Source: Mesorhizobium sp. (GTDB taxonomy: Bacteria > Pseudomonadota > Alphaproteobacteria > Rhizobiales > Rhizobiaceae). From it: a stretch of 64,000 nt of DNA. Location of the stretch: positions 41,213 to 105,212 of the forward strand of contig SAQG01000020.1 in NCBI GenBank assembly GCA_004020315.1. Reading direction: 5' to 3'. Positions 9,818 to 19,080 of this stretch are shown here, one piece after another. A program made the position numbers and the translations under genes. Position 1 is the first letter of the stretch; each line of letters begins with the position of its first letter. A model generated the notes under the pieces. The model had not been told where the DNA came from. It saw nothing but the letters and a program-made list of their open reading frames with translations, and made no database searches.

Positions 9818-10930
9818 ATGTATGTCGCTGTAAAAGGCGGTGAAGCCGCCATTGCCAATGCCCACGCCCTGCTCGCCGACCGCCGCCGCGGCGACCGCTC
9901 GGTGCCGGCGCTGCGCCTCGACCAGATCGTCGAGCAGCTGGCGCTCGGCGTCGACCGGGTGATGAGCGAAGGTTCGCTCTACGACCGTGAATTGGCGGCG
10001 CTCGCCATCGTTCAGGCGCGCGGCGACATGATCGAGGCGATCTTCCTGGTTCGCGCCTATCGCACGACGCTGCCACGCTTCGGCTACACCAGGGCGATCG
10101 ACACCGGCGCGATGCTGGTCGAGCGGCGCGTGTCGGCGACCTACAAGGATTTGCCCGGCGGGCAGCTCCTCGGCCCGACCTTCGACTACACCCACCGGCT
10201 GCTCGATCCCGAACTCGCCGCGGGCGGCGATGTCGCCGAGCCGCTGCAGCGCGCCAGCGAGGCGGAAACCATGCCGCGCGTCTCCGCCATCCTCGCCCGC
10301 GAAGGCCTGATCGAACCCGATGGCGACATGCCGCAGGACCACGTCCCCGGCGACATCACCCGCGAGCCGCTGGAGTTCCCGATGGCGCGCGACATCCGCT
10401 TGCAGGCGCTGTCACGCGGCGATGAGGGTTTTCTCCTGGCACTCGGATACTCCACCCAGCGCGGCTATGCCCGCAATCATCCCTTTGTCGGCGAGGTTCG
10501 CATCGGCGAGGTCGAGCTGGAACTCGATGTGCCGGAGCTGCCATTCGCAGTACCGCTCGGCTCCGTGCGTGTCACCGAGTGCCAGATGGTCAACCAGTTC
10601 AAGGGCTCGGCCAAGGCACCGCCGCAATTCACCCGCGGCTACGGCCTCGTCTTCGGCCAGAGCGAGCGTAAGGCGATGGCCATGGCGCTCTGCGACCGCG
10701 CTCTTCGTGCAACTGAATTCGGCGAGGACGTCGTCGCCGCGGCTCAGGACGAGGAGTTCGTCATCTCGCATTCCGACAATGTCCAGGCGACCGGCTTCGT
10801 CGAGCACCTCAAGCTGCCGCACTATGTCGATTTCCAAGCCGAGCTCGACCTGGTGCGCCGCATGCGCGCCGAGCACGACGCCCGCGAAAATGCCGACATG
10901 CTGGAAGAAAAGAAGGAGGCCGCGGAATGA
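9818..10930 (+). CDS. phnI: Carbon-phosphorus lyase complex subunit PhnI
   Basis: MYVAVKGGEAAIANAHALLA start inside ORF 9650..10930; PhnI-like throughout. Confidence 0.95.
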   Translation: MYVAVKGGEAAIANAHALLADRRRGDRSVPALRLDQIVEQLALGVDRVMSEGSLYDRELAALAIVQARGDMIEAIFLVRAYRTTLPRFGYTRAIDTGAMLVERRVSATYKDLPGGQLLGPTFDYTHRLLDPELAAGGDVAEPLQRASEAETMPRVSAILAREGLIEPDGDMPQDHVPGDITREPLEFPMARDIRLQALSRGDEGFLLALGYSTQRGYARNHPFVGEVRIGEVELELDVPELPFAVPLGSVRVTECQMVNQFKGSAKAPPQFTRGYGLVFGQSERKAMAMALCDRALRATEFGEDVVAAAQDEEFVISHSDNVQATGFVEHLKLPHYVDFQAELDLVRRMRAEHDARENADMLEEKKEAAE

Positions 10931-10932
10931 GC

Positions 10933-11121
10933 CTAGTCGCCCGACCCGCCATCGTGCGAATGGTCGCCATGCCCTCCGCTGTAGCCGCCGCTGGGGCCAA
11001 TGCTCTCGCCGTGCGCGCCTTCCCTGGCTGCGGGAAAAACCATTCTTCGAAGGATAAAGGCAACCACGCAGGCGAACACCAGCAGGAGAATTCCGAGATA
11101 CATCCAACCGGTTTGGGTCAT
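10933..11121 (-). CDS. Small single-TM protein with Gly/His-rich tail (62 aa), antisense between phnI and phnJ
   Basis: MTQTGWMYLGILLLVFACVVAFILRRMVFPAAREG...GGHGDHSHDGGSGD; convincing TM segment. Confidence 0.5.
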   Translation of the reverse strand: MTQTGWMYLGILLLVFACVVAFILRRMVFPAAREGAHGESIGPSGGYSGGHGDHSHDGGSGD

Positions 11122-11186
11122 CCGATTTCGCCCTTGTTTCCGCGTCTTGGACGCCGATTCGATAGCACAATGCGGATGTGATCGCC

Positions 11187-12086
11187 ATGACCGACATCGC
11201 CACCTACAACTTCGCCTATCTCGACGAGCAGACCAAGCGGATGATCCGCCGGGCGATACTCAAGGGCATCGCCATTCCCGGCTACCAGGTGCCATTCGCC
11301 TCACGCGAAATGCCGATGCCCTATGGCTGGGGCACCGGCGGCGTCCAGGTGACCGCTTCGATCATCGGGCCGGACGACGTGCTCAAGGTCATCGACCAGG
11401 GCGCCGACGACACCACCAATGCCGTCTCGATCCGCGCCTTCTTCAAGAAGGTCGCCAATGTCGCCGTAACCACGGAAACGGCCAAGGCGACCATCATCCA
11501 GACCCGCCATCGCATCCCCGAACACCCGCTGACATCGGGCCAGGTGCTGGTCTATCAGGTGCCGATCCCCGAGCCGCTGCGCTTCCTCGAGCCGCGCGAG
11601 ACCGAAACGCGCAAGATGCATGCGCTCGAGGAATATGGCCTCATGCATGTGAAGCTCTATGAAGACATCGCCAGGCACGGCCGCATCGCCACAACCTACG
11701 CCTATCCGGTCAAGGTCGAAGGCCGCTATGTGATGGACCCCTCGCCGACGCCGAAATTCGACAATCCCAAAATGCACCGTTCGCCGGCTTTGCAATTGTT
11801 TGGCGCCGGCCGCGAGAAGCGCATCTACGCACTGCCGCCCTTTACCGACGTGGTCAGCCTCGACTTCGAGGACCATCCGTTCGAGGTGCAGACCTTCGAC
11901 CAGCCCTGCGCGCTGTGCGCGGCCGAGAACGTCTATCTCGACGAGGTCATCCTCGACGACCATGGCGGCCACATGTTCGTCTGCTCCGACACCGATCATT
12001 GCGAGAAACGGCGCGAACAAGGCCATCGCGGCCACCTTGCGCCTGAAACCCCTCTTGCCCTGGAAAAAACGGAGCCGGCGCAATGA
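11187..12086 (+). CDS. phnJ: Alpha-D-ribose 1-methylphosphonate 5-phosphate C-P lyase PhnJ
   Basis: YNFAYLDEQTKRMIRRAILKGIAIPGYQVPFASREMPMPYGWGTGGVQVT; Cys-rich C-terminus CALCAAENVYLDE...CSDTDHC. Confidence 0.96.
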   Translation: MTDIATYNFAYLDEQTKRMIRRAILKGIAIPGYQVPFASREMPMPYGWGTGGVQVTASIIGPDDVLKVIDQGADDTTNAVSIRAFFKKVANVAVTTETAKATIIQTRHRIPEHPLTSGQVLVYQVPIPEPLRFLEPRETETRKMHALEEYGLMHVKLYEDIARHGRIATTYAYPVKVEGRYVMDPSPTPKFDNPKMHRSPALQLFGAGREKRIYALPPFTDVVSLDFEDHPFEVQTFDQPCALCAAENVYLDEVILDDHGGHMFVCSDTDHCEKRREQGHRGHLAPETPLALEKTEPAQ

Positions 12087-12859
12087 CCGACGAACCGTTG
12101 CTGCGCGTTTCAGCGCTGTCCAAGTTCTACGGCTCGCGCGTCGGCTGCGAGAACGTCACCTTCGACCTGTGGCCGGGTGAGGTGCTCGCGGTGGTCGGCG
12201 AATCCGGTTCCGGCAAGACGACTTTGCTCAACTGCCTGTCGACGCGGCTGCTGCCGAGCTCCGGCACCGCCAGCTACCGCATGCGCGACGGCCAGTTCCG
12301 CGAGCTCTACCGGATGAGCGAGGCCGAGCGCCGCTTCCTGATGCGCACCGACTGGGGCTTTGTCCACCAGAACCCCGCCGACGGGCTGCGCATGACGGTT
12401 TCGGCCGGCGCCAATGTCGGCGAGCGGCTGATGGCGGTCGGTGATCGCCACTATGGAAAAATCCGCGCCACGGCGGTCGACTGGCTGTCGCGCGTCGAGA
12501 TCGACGAGGACCGCATCGACGACGAACCGCGCGCCTTCTCCGGCGGCATGCGCCAGCGCCTGCAGATCGCCCGTAACCTTGTCACCGGGCCACGGCTGGT
12601 GTTCATGGACGAGCCGACCGGCGGCCTCGACGTCTCGGTGCAGGCGCGCCTGCTCGACCTGTTGCGCGGCCTGGTCACCGATCTCGGCCTGGCGGCCATC
12701 GTCGTCACCCATGACCTTGCGGTGGCGCGTCTGCTGTCGCAACGCATGATGGTGATGAAGGACGGCCGCGTCGTCGAAAGCGGCCTCACCGACCGCGTGC
12801 TCGACGATCCGCGCGCGCCTTACACCCAGCTTCTCGTTTCCTCGATATTGCAGGTGTAA
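12083..12859 (+). CDS. phnK: Phosphonate C-P lyase ATP-binding protein PhnK
   Basis: Walker A GESGSGKT, signature FSGGMRQRLQIARNLV; order. Confidence 0.93.
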   Translation: MTDEPLLRVSALSKFYGSRVGCENVTFDLWPGEVLAVVGESGSGKTTLLNCLSTRLLPSSGTASYRMRDGQFRELYRMSEAERRFLMRTDWGFVHQNPADGLRMTVSAGANVGERLMAVGDRHYGKIRATAVDWLSRVEIDEDRIDDEPRAFSGGMRQRLQIARNLVTGPRLVFMDEPTGGLDVSVQARLLDLLRGLVTDLGLAAIVVTHDLAVARLLSQRMMVMKDGRVVESGLTDRVLDDPRAPYTQLLVSSILQV

Positions 12860-12861
12860 CC

Positions 12862-13569
12862 ATGCCAACCCCACTCGTCGTCTCCGATGTCGCCAAGAGC
12901 TTCACCATGCACCTGCGCGACGGCATCAAACTGCCTGTCGTCGCCGGCGTGTCGTTCTCGATCAGGAGCGGCGAATGTACCGTGCTCGGCGGCCCCTCCG
13001 GCGCCGGCAAGAGCTCGATCCTGAAGATGCTCTACGGCAACTATGCCGTCGATGAAGGCCAGATCATCGTCCAGCACGAGGACGGGCTCATCGATCTCGC
13101 GACGGCCAGCCCGCGCACCGTGCTTGCCGTGCGCCGGCTCACGATCGGCTATGTCAGCCAGTTCCTGCGCACGGTGCCGCGCGTCTCCGCCCTCGATGTC
13201 GTCGCCGAACCGCTGGTCGAACGCGGCGAGGACCGTGAGGTTGCGCGCAGCAAGGCACGCGCCTTGCTGGCGCAGCTCAACCTGCCCGAAAAACTCTGGA
13301 TGCTGCCGCCGGCGACCTTTTCCGGTGGCGAGCAGCAGCGCGTCAACATCGCGCGCGGTTTTATCACCGAGCACCCGATCCTGCTGCTCGACGAACCGAC
13401 CGCTTCGCTCGACGCCAGGAACCGCGACGTGGTGATTGCGCTGATCGCGGCCAAGAAGGCGGCTGGCGTCGCCCTGCTCGGCATCTTCCACGACCATGAC
13501 GTGCGCGAGGCGGTGGCCGACCGCCTCATCGACGTGACCGCTTTTGCCGCCGGAAAAATCGCCGCATGA
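12862..13569 (+). CDS. phnL: Phosphonate C-P lyase ATP-binding protein PhnL
   Basis: [34 protein letters not shown]; order. Confidence 0.93.
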   Translation: MPTPLVVSDVAKSFTMHLRDGIKLPVVAGVSFSIRSGECTVLGGPSGAGKSSILKMLYGNYAVDEGQIIVQHEDGLIDLATASPRTVLAVRRLTIGYVSQFLRTVPRVSALDVVAEPLVERGEDREVARSKARALLAQLNLPEKLWMLPPATFSGGEQQRVNIARGFITEHPILLLDEPTASLDARNRDVVIALIAAKKAAGVALLGIFHDHDVREAVADRLIDVTAFAAGKIAA

Positions 13570-14180
13570 CCACAAAACTGTCGGAAACGCCGTTTGTCCA
13601 CGAGACGGCGGAAGTCGAGAACTCGACGCTTGGCCGCTGGACCGAGATCGCCGACCGCTGCCGGGTTTCGGAAAGCACGTTGGGCGACTATTCCTACATG
13701 ATGCAGGACTGCGGCGTCTGGTGCGCGACGATCGGCAAATTCGCCAACATCGCCGCCAGCGTGCGCATCAACGCCACCAATCATCCCACCTGGCGGCCGA
13801 CGCTGCACCATTTCACCTATCGCGCGTCGGACTATTGGGACGACGCCGAGCACGAGAGCGAATTCTTCGCCCAGCGCCGCGCCAGGCGCGTCACCATCGG
13901 CCACGACACCTGGCTTGGCCACGGCTCGACCATCCTGCCCGGCGTCACCGTTGGCGACGGTGCGACGGTTGGCGCCGGCGCCGTGGTATCGAAGGACGTT
14001 GCGCCCTACACCATCGTCGGCGGCGTGCCGGCGAAGCCGATCCGCGAACGCTTCGACCGCCGCACGGCGGAACGCTATCAGGCACTCGCCTGGTGGGATT
14101 GGGACCATGCCCGGTTACGTGCCGCGCTCGACGATTTCCGCGCGCTTTCGGCGGAAGCGTTTTTGGAAAAATACGGCTGA
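13566..14180 (+). CDS. Hexapeptide-repeat acetyltransferase associated with phn operons
   Basis: Left-handed beta-helix repeats; [51 protein letters not shown]. Confidence 0.85.
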   Translation: MTTKLSETPFVHETAEVENSTLGRWTEIADRCRVSESTLGDYSYMMQDCGVWCATIGKFANIAASVRINATNHPTWRPTLHHFTYRASDYWDDAEHESEFFAQRRARRVTIGHDTWLGHGSTILPGVTVGDGATVGAGAVVSKDVAPYTIVGGVPAKPIRERFDRRTAERYQALAWWDWDHARLRAALDDFRALSAEAFLEKYG

Positions 14181-14285
14181 CCGCAGGGCGAACCCGCCCG
14201 TTTTACACCTCTGACACATGACTCGGACAGGAGGCGGTCTTTCCCTAGACTAGCGATCGCCATGCTTCACTTCGTGAAGCCGTCG

Positions 14286-14499
14286 CTCGCCGGGATTCTT
14301 TGCCGGCTCCAATCCTCCCGTGCATCTCGGCAAGCGCTACGACAGCGCAGGCAATTTTCTCGTCGAGCCCGGCAATCTGTCGCCGGCCATACATTTCGAG
14401 GAGCTCCTGGTCCTGGTTGTCAGCGCGTCGCCTCTGCACCTGTGGGCGGTAACAAAACTGACATCAATCCGACACCGCAGGTTCATGCGGCTGCGCTAG
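14286..14499 (+). pseudogene. Protein-coding remnant containing HLGKRYDSAGNFLVEPGN; family uncertain (possibly 2H-phosphoesterase/DUF1868-like)
   Basis: Frame 14302..14499 reads AGSNPPVHLGKRYDSAGNFLVEPGNLSPAIHFEELL... then loses family-like character; no start codon in frame. Confidence 0.35.
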
Positions 14500-14539
14500 C
14501 GAAGGTTAACAGACCTTCGAAACGCGACTGGACTGGAAC

Positions 14540-15403
14540 TTGCCTATGTCAGCAACCTCAGCCACGCTCGAAATCCGCGGCGTCACCCGCCGGTTTGGGA
14601 AGAACACCGCCGTCAGCAACGTCGATATCTCGATCCCGCACGGCCAGATGGTCGGCATCATCGGCCGCTCGGGCGCCGGCAAGTCGACGCTTTTGCGCAT
14701 GATCAACCGCCTCATCGATCCCAGCCAAGGGTCGATTTTCTTTGACGGCGCCGAAGTTTCCAGCCTGCGCGGCTCGCTGCTCAGGCGCTGGCAGCGCGAT
14801 TGCGCCATGATCTTCCAGCAATTCAACCTGGTGCCGCGTCTCGACGTGCTGACCAACGTGCTGCTCGGCCGACTCAATCACCGCTCGACCATTGTCAATC
14901 TGCTCGGTGTCTTCTCCCGCGAGGAACGGGCCGAGGCGATCGCCGCGCTCGAACGTCTCGACATCGCCCGCACGGCGATGCAGCCGGCCGGCACCTTGTC
15001 CGGCGGCCAGCAGCAGCGCGTCGCGATTGCCCGCGCCATGATGCAGCAGCCGAAAGTCATCCTCGCCGACGAGCCGATCGCCTCGCTCGACCCGCTCAAC
15101 GCCAAGGTGGTGATGGATTCGCTGCAGGACATCAATCTGCGCGAGGGCCTCACCGTCGTCACCAATCTGCACACGCTGGATACCGCTCGCACCTATTGCA
15201 GCCGCATCATCGGCATGGCCGCCGGCAAGGTGGTGTTCGACGGCCCACCCGAGGACCTCAACCGCGAGGCCGTGCGCATGGTCTATGGCGCCGACAGCAA
15301 TGGCGGCGAAATCTCCGAGGCCATCACCTCGACCAGCGTGACCATCAAGCAAAAAATCGCCGCATCCGCCGGACCGCTCGAGCCCGCTTTTCCTGGCTAC
15401 TAG
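14540..15403 (+). CDS. phnC: Phosphonate ABC transporter ATP-binding protein PhnC
   Basis: ATPase motifs; [21 protein letters not shown] typical of PhnC. Confidence 0.94.
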   Translation: MPMSATSATLEIRGVTRRFGKNTAVSNVDISIPHGQMVGIIGRSGAGKSTLLRMINRLIDPSQGSIFFDGAEVSSLRGSLLRRWQRDCAMIFQQFNLVPRLDVLTNVLLGRLNHRSTIVNLLGVFSREERAEAIAALERLDIARTAMQPAGTLSGGQQQRVAIARAMMQQPKVILADEPIASLDPLNAKVVMDSLQDINLREGLTVVTNLHTLDTARTYCSRIIGMAAGKVVFDGPPEDLNREAVRMVYGADSNGGEISEAITSTSVTIKQKIAASAGPLEPAFPGY

Positions 15404-15549
15404 TTCCATGGTCCCGACAACTGGATACCGGTATCCGGAAAAGATCACGGACAACCGAAAGAGCGCCTGGATCGCCAGCCCGCGTCAAGGGCGCTGTCAA
15501 AATTCGAACGCAACCGGCGCGATGCCGGAACCAACAGGAGAGACGCAAA

Positions 15550-16458
15550 ATGTTTAGAAAGATACTTTTCGGTGCCGTTTCCATCCTCGCCATGGCGATG
15601 GGCGCGGTCCAGGCACAGGACCTGAAGGAATTCCGCGTCGGCATTCTGGGCGGCGAGAATGAAGCCGACCGGCTGCGCAACTACCAGTGCTTCGCCGACC
15701 ACATCAAGGAAGTTCTCGGCGTCGAGAAAGTTTCGTTGTTCCCGGCCGCCGACTACGACGGCGTCATCCAGGGCCTGCTCGGCGGCACGCTTGACTTTGC
15801 CGAGCTCGGCGCTTCCGCCTACGCCAAGGTCTATCTCGAAAACAAGGACGCGGTTCAACCGATCCTGACGACGGTCCAGACCGACGGTTCGACCGGCTAC
15901 CGTGCGGTCATGGTCGCCCGTGCTGATTCCGGCATCAAGACGCTCGCCGACATGAAGGGCAAGAAACTCGGTTTCGCCGATCCCGATTCGACTTCCGGTT
16001 ACCTGATTCCGGTCACGTCACTGCCCAAGGACATCGGGATGGATGTGAAGAGCTACTTCGCGTCGACCGGTTTCGGCGGCGGCCACGAACAGCTTGTCCT
16101 TGAGGTCCTGAAGGGTACGTTCGATGCCGGCACCACCTGGGCCTCCGGCGTCGGCGACTTCAACGACGGCTACAGCTCGGGCAATCTGCGCAAGATGGTC
16201 GACAAGGGCGTCCTCAAGATGGATGACCTCGTTGAATTGTGGCAGTCGCCGCTGATCCCGAACGGCCCGCTGGTCGTGCGTACGTCGATCGACGCCGACA
16301 CCAAACAGAAGATCACCGACTTCCTGACCAAGCTTCCCGAAACCGATCCGGCCTGTTTCTCGGCGGTTCAAGGCGGCGATTACAAGGGTTATTCGCCGGT
16401 CACCCCGGAATTCTATCAGCCGATCATCGACGCCCGCAAGGCGAAGATCGGCTCGTAA
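15550..16458 (+). CDS. phnD: Phosphonate ABC transporter substrate-binding protein PhnD
   Basis: Signal peptide; FRVGILGGENEADRLRNYQCFADHIKEVLGVEKVSLFPAADYDGVIQGLLGGTLDFAELG. Confidence 0.95.
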   Translation: MFRKILFGAVSILAMAMGAVQAQDLKEFRVGILGGENEADRLRNYQCFADHIKEVLGVEKVSLFPAADYDGVIQGLLGGTLDFAELGASAYAKVYLENKDAVQPILTTVQTDGSTGYRAVMVARADSGIKTLADMKGKKLGFADPDSTSGYLIPVTSLPKDIGMDVKSYFASTGFGGGHEQLVLEVLKGTFDAGTTWASGVGDFNDGYSSGNLRKMVDKGVLKMDDLVELWQSPLIPNGPLVVRTSIDADTKQKITDFLTKLPETDPACFSAVQGGDYKGYSPVTPEFYQPIIDARKAKIGS

Positions 16459-16470
16459 GCAAACTGCCAC

Positions 16471-16504
16471 AACGCCGCCGGGGCCATGCGCCGCCGGCGG
16501 CGTT
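16471..16504 (+). promoter_or_regulatory. Post-SBP stem-loop AACGCCGCCGG-N12-CCGGCGGCGTT
   Basis: Perfect 11-bp stem between phnD and phnE1. Confidence 0.6.
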
Positions 16505-16531
16505 GCCGCATCAGGGGCCGGGGATCTATCG

Positions 16532-17506
16532 ATGAGTGCGACCGACGTTTACCGCGCGCCTGCGCTTTCACCGGAGGGAGCCATCGTCGAGCGGCACTGG
16601 CGCGACCTCGCCGCTCGCCGGCGCCTTTACACGATCGGAGGGCTGGCTTTCCTGTTTCTTGCACTCTCCGGCTCGCTCTGGTTCGCCAACGAAACCAACG
16701 CCGGAAAGTTCTTCGACCGCCTTCCCTACATCGCCGACTTCTTTGCCGAGTTGAAGCCGCGCGACTGGTTAGACCCGGTGCGCGCGCTGTTCGATCTGCC
16801 GTCCCCCTATGACGATGGCAGCCTCAAATTCGACTACCCCGAAGGCCGGGTCTATCTGACCCAAAGCATCTACATTCCGGAGTATTTCCACCGGATGATC
16901 GAGACGCTGAACATCGCCCTGTTTTCGACGCTGGTGGGCTCCACATTCGGTTTCCTGCTCTGCTTCCTCGCTGCAGGCAATATCACCGCCAGCCGCTGGC
17001 TCCGTTTCGCCACGCGCCGCTTCCTTGAAATCGTCCGCGCCTTTCCGGAAATTGTCATTGCCGGCTTCTTTCTGGCGATCTTCTCGCTTGGACCCATTCC
17101 GGCGATCCTCGCGGTCAGCATCCACACCGTCGGCGCGCTCGGAAAAATGTTCTTCGAAGTCGTCGAAAATGCCGACATGAAACCTGAAGAAGGCTTGCGG
17201 GCCGTAGGCGCCAATTGGGTCGAACGGGTGTGGTTCGGCATCGTGCCCCAGGTCCTGCCTAACTTCATGAGCTATTTCCTGCTCCGCTTCGAGATCAATG
17301 TGCGCGCTTCGACCATTCTCGGCGCCGTTGGCGCGGGCGGCATCGGCGAATCCCTGCGTCTTTCGATCGGCCGCGGCCATGAGGCCAAGACCATCGCCAT
17401 CGTCTTCCTGCTGTTCTGCACGATCGTCGCCGTAGACCAGTTTTCAGCATGGCTGAGACATCGTCTTGTCGGCCGGCAGGCGTTCGCATACGGGCGCGGA
17501 GAGTAA
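16532..17506 (+). CDS. phnE: Phosphonate ABC transporter permease PhnE (first copy)
   Basis: TM segments; LRAVGANWVERVWFGIVPQVLPNFMSYFLLRFEINVRASTILGAVGAGGIG. Confidence 0.94.
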   Translation: MSATDVYRAPALSPEGAIVERHWRDLAARRRLYTIGGLAFLFLALSGSLWFANETNAGKFFDRLPYIADFFAELKPRDWLDPVRALFDLPSPYDDGSLKFDYPEGRVYLTQSIYIPEYFHRMIETLNIALFSTLVGSTFGFLLCFLAAGNITASRWLRFATRRFLEIVRAFPEIVIAGFFLAIFSLGPIPAILAVSIHTVGALGKMFFEVVENADMKPEEGLRAVGANWVERVWFGIVPQVLPNFMSYFLLRFEINVRASTILGAVGAGGIGESLRLSIGRGHEAKTIAIVFLLFCTIVAVDQFSAWLRHRLVGRQAFAYGRGE

Positions 17507-17510
17507 TGCA

Positions 17511-19061
17511 ATGAACGCTGACGCCATCAACGACATCGCTGCTCGCCACCCGGACGCATTCCGGCGCCCGCTGTGGAAGCGCTATGCCACACCGATCGGC
17601 ATCCTTCTCTGCATTCTCTATACCTTCTATTGTTCGTGGTTCTTCTCGGTCGCCGCCGTTCTCGAAAAGGCGAACTGGAATCTTGCCGGCGCTTATCTCG
17701 CCGACTGGGTGTCCTACGAAATCCGGCCCGATATCGAATTCAAGGACAATTATCTGACGATCGACTACTCCCGCTTCTCCAAACTGGGATCCAATCCAAA
17801 TCCCGACTGGGTGGGCAAGCAGATGGCCGTCATCGAGCGGCGGGTCGAGGCAGCGCCGGCACCGGCCATCGCGACCAATAAGTCGTCGCAGGATTCGTTC
17901 ATGGCTCCCGGGGCGCCAACCGCCGAGAAGCCGGCCGCGCCGTCGGACCAACCCGCTCCGGCTGTGCCTGAAACGGTGCGCGAAAACGCCGTCGTGGCGG
18001 CGACCGTCACCCTTGGCAATGGCCAGATCGCCGTCACGCCAAACCTTGTCACCGTGACGCGCGGCGCCGAAAGCGTCATCTTCGACATCGCCAAGGACAG
18101 TTCTGTCACGCCGCGCACACCGCTGCCTGACTGGATCGAGCAACGCAGGCCAGGCTCGACAGCCTATGTCTCGTTTGGATTTCTCGGCCGCGCTGAGGTG
18201 CAAAATGACGAAGTGGTCGCCTGGAGACGTTTCTTCGGCTGGGCCAATTTCGTGTTCGACACGAATTCGCCATTCTGGGGTAAACCGTTCGGCGAGGTCG
18301 CTTCACTGATCGTCTCTGGGCCGCGCATCGACCCGTCACGGTCAAACGCAGCGCTCGCCTGGGACAACGTCCTCAACAACGCCGAGTGGCAGCACGGCGA
18401 CGTCTGGCTGAAACTTCTGCAGACCATCGTCATGGCCTTTGTCGGTACGGTGCTGGCCTCGATCGTCGCCTTTCCGCTCGCCTTCCTGGCAGCGCGCAAC
18501 GTCACGCCGAGCCGGATAGCCAACCAGGTGACAAAACGCTTCTTCGATTTCCTGCGGTCGGTCGACATGCTGATCTGGGCGCTGTTCTTCACCCGCGGCT
18601 TCGGTCCGGGGCCGCTGGCCGGCATGTCGGCGATCTTTTTCACCGACACCGGAACCCTGGGCAAACTCTACTCCGAGGCGCTGGAAAACATCGATGATAA
18701 GCAGCGCGAGGGCATCCGCTCGGTTGGCGCGACACCGGCAATGGTGCAGCGCTATGGCGTGCTGCCCCAGGTTCTGCCGGTATTCCTTAGCCAATCGCTC
18801 TATTTCTGGGAATCGAACACCCGGTCAGCGACGATCATAGGAGCTGTCGGCGCCGGCGGCATCGGTCTGAAATTGTGGGAGGCCATGCGCACCAACACCA
18901 ACTGGGCCAATGTTTTCTACATGGTTCTGCTGATTCTGCTCGTCGTCTTTATCTTCGATAACATCTCCAGCTATCTCCGCCGCAAACTGATGGGGACCGT
19001 CGCAAACGGCAACGATGAGCGGCGCGTTTCCGCCCGTTCGGCGGCAGCTCAGATCGCCTGA
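17511..19061 (+). CDS. phnE: Phosphonate ABC transporter permease PhnE (second copy, large extracytoplasmic insert)
   Basis: C-terminal permease domain ending in ESNTRSATIIGAVGAGGIG; ATG 17511. Confidence 0.93.
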   Translation: MNADAINDIAARHPDAFRRPLWKRYATPIGILLCILYTFYCSWFFSVAAVLEKANWNLAGAYLADWVSYEIRPDIEFKDNYLTIDYSRFSKLGSNPNPDWVGKQMAVIERRVEAAPAPAIATNKSSQDSFMAPGAPTAEKPAAPSDQPAPAVPETVRENAVVAATVTLGNGQIAVTPNLVTVTRGAESVIFDIAKDSSVTPRTPLPDWIEQRRPGSTAYVSFGFLGRAEVQNDEVVAWRRFFGWANFVFDTNSPFWGKPFGEVASLIVSGPRIDPSRSNAALAWDNVLNNAEWQHGDVWLKLLQTIVMAFVGTVLASIVAFPLAFLAARNVTPSRIANQVTKRFFDFLRSVDMLIWALFFTRGFGPGPLAGMSAIFFTDTGTLGKLYSEALENIDDKQREGIRSVGATPAMVQRYGVLPQVLPVFLSQSLYFWESNTRSATIIGAVGAGGIGLKLWEAMRTNTNWANVFYMVLLILLVVFIFDNISSYLRRKLMGTVANGNDERRVSARSAAAQIA

Positions 19062-19080
19062 AAAGAAGGCCCGGCTGGGC

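Noticed and set aside
14800-15549. N-terminal part of ORF 14800..16458 upstream of PhnD
   Set aside because: Arg/His-rich shadow of phnC; the true PhnD start with signal peptide is at 15550.
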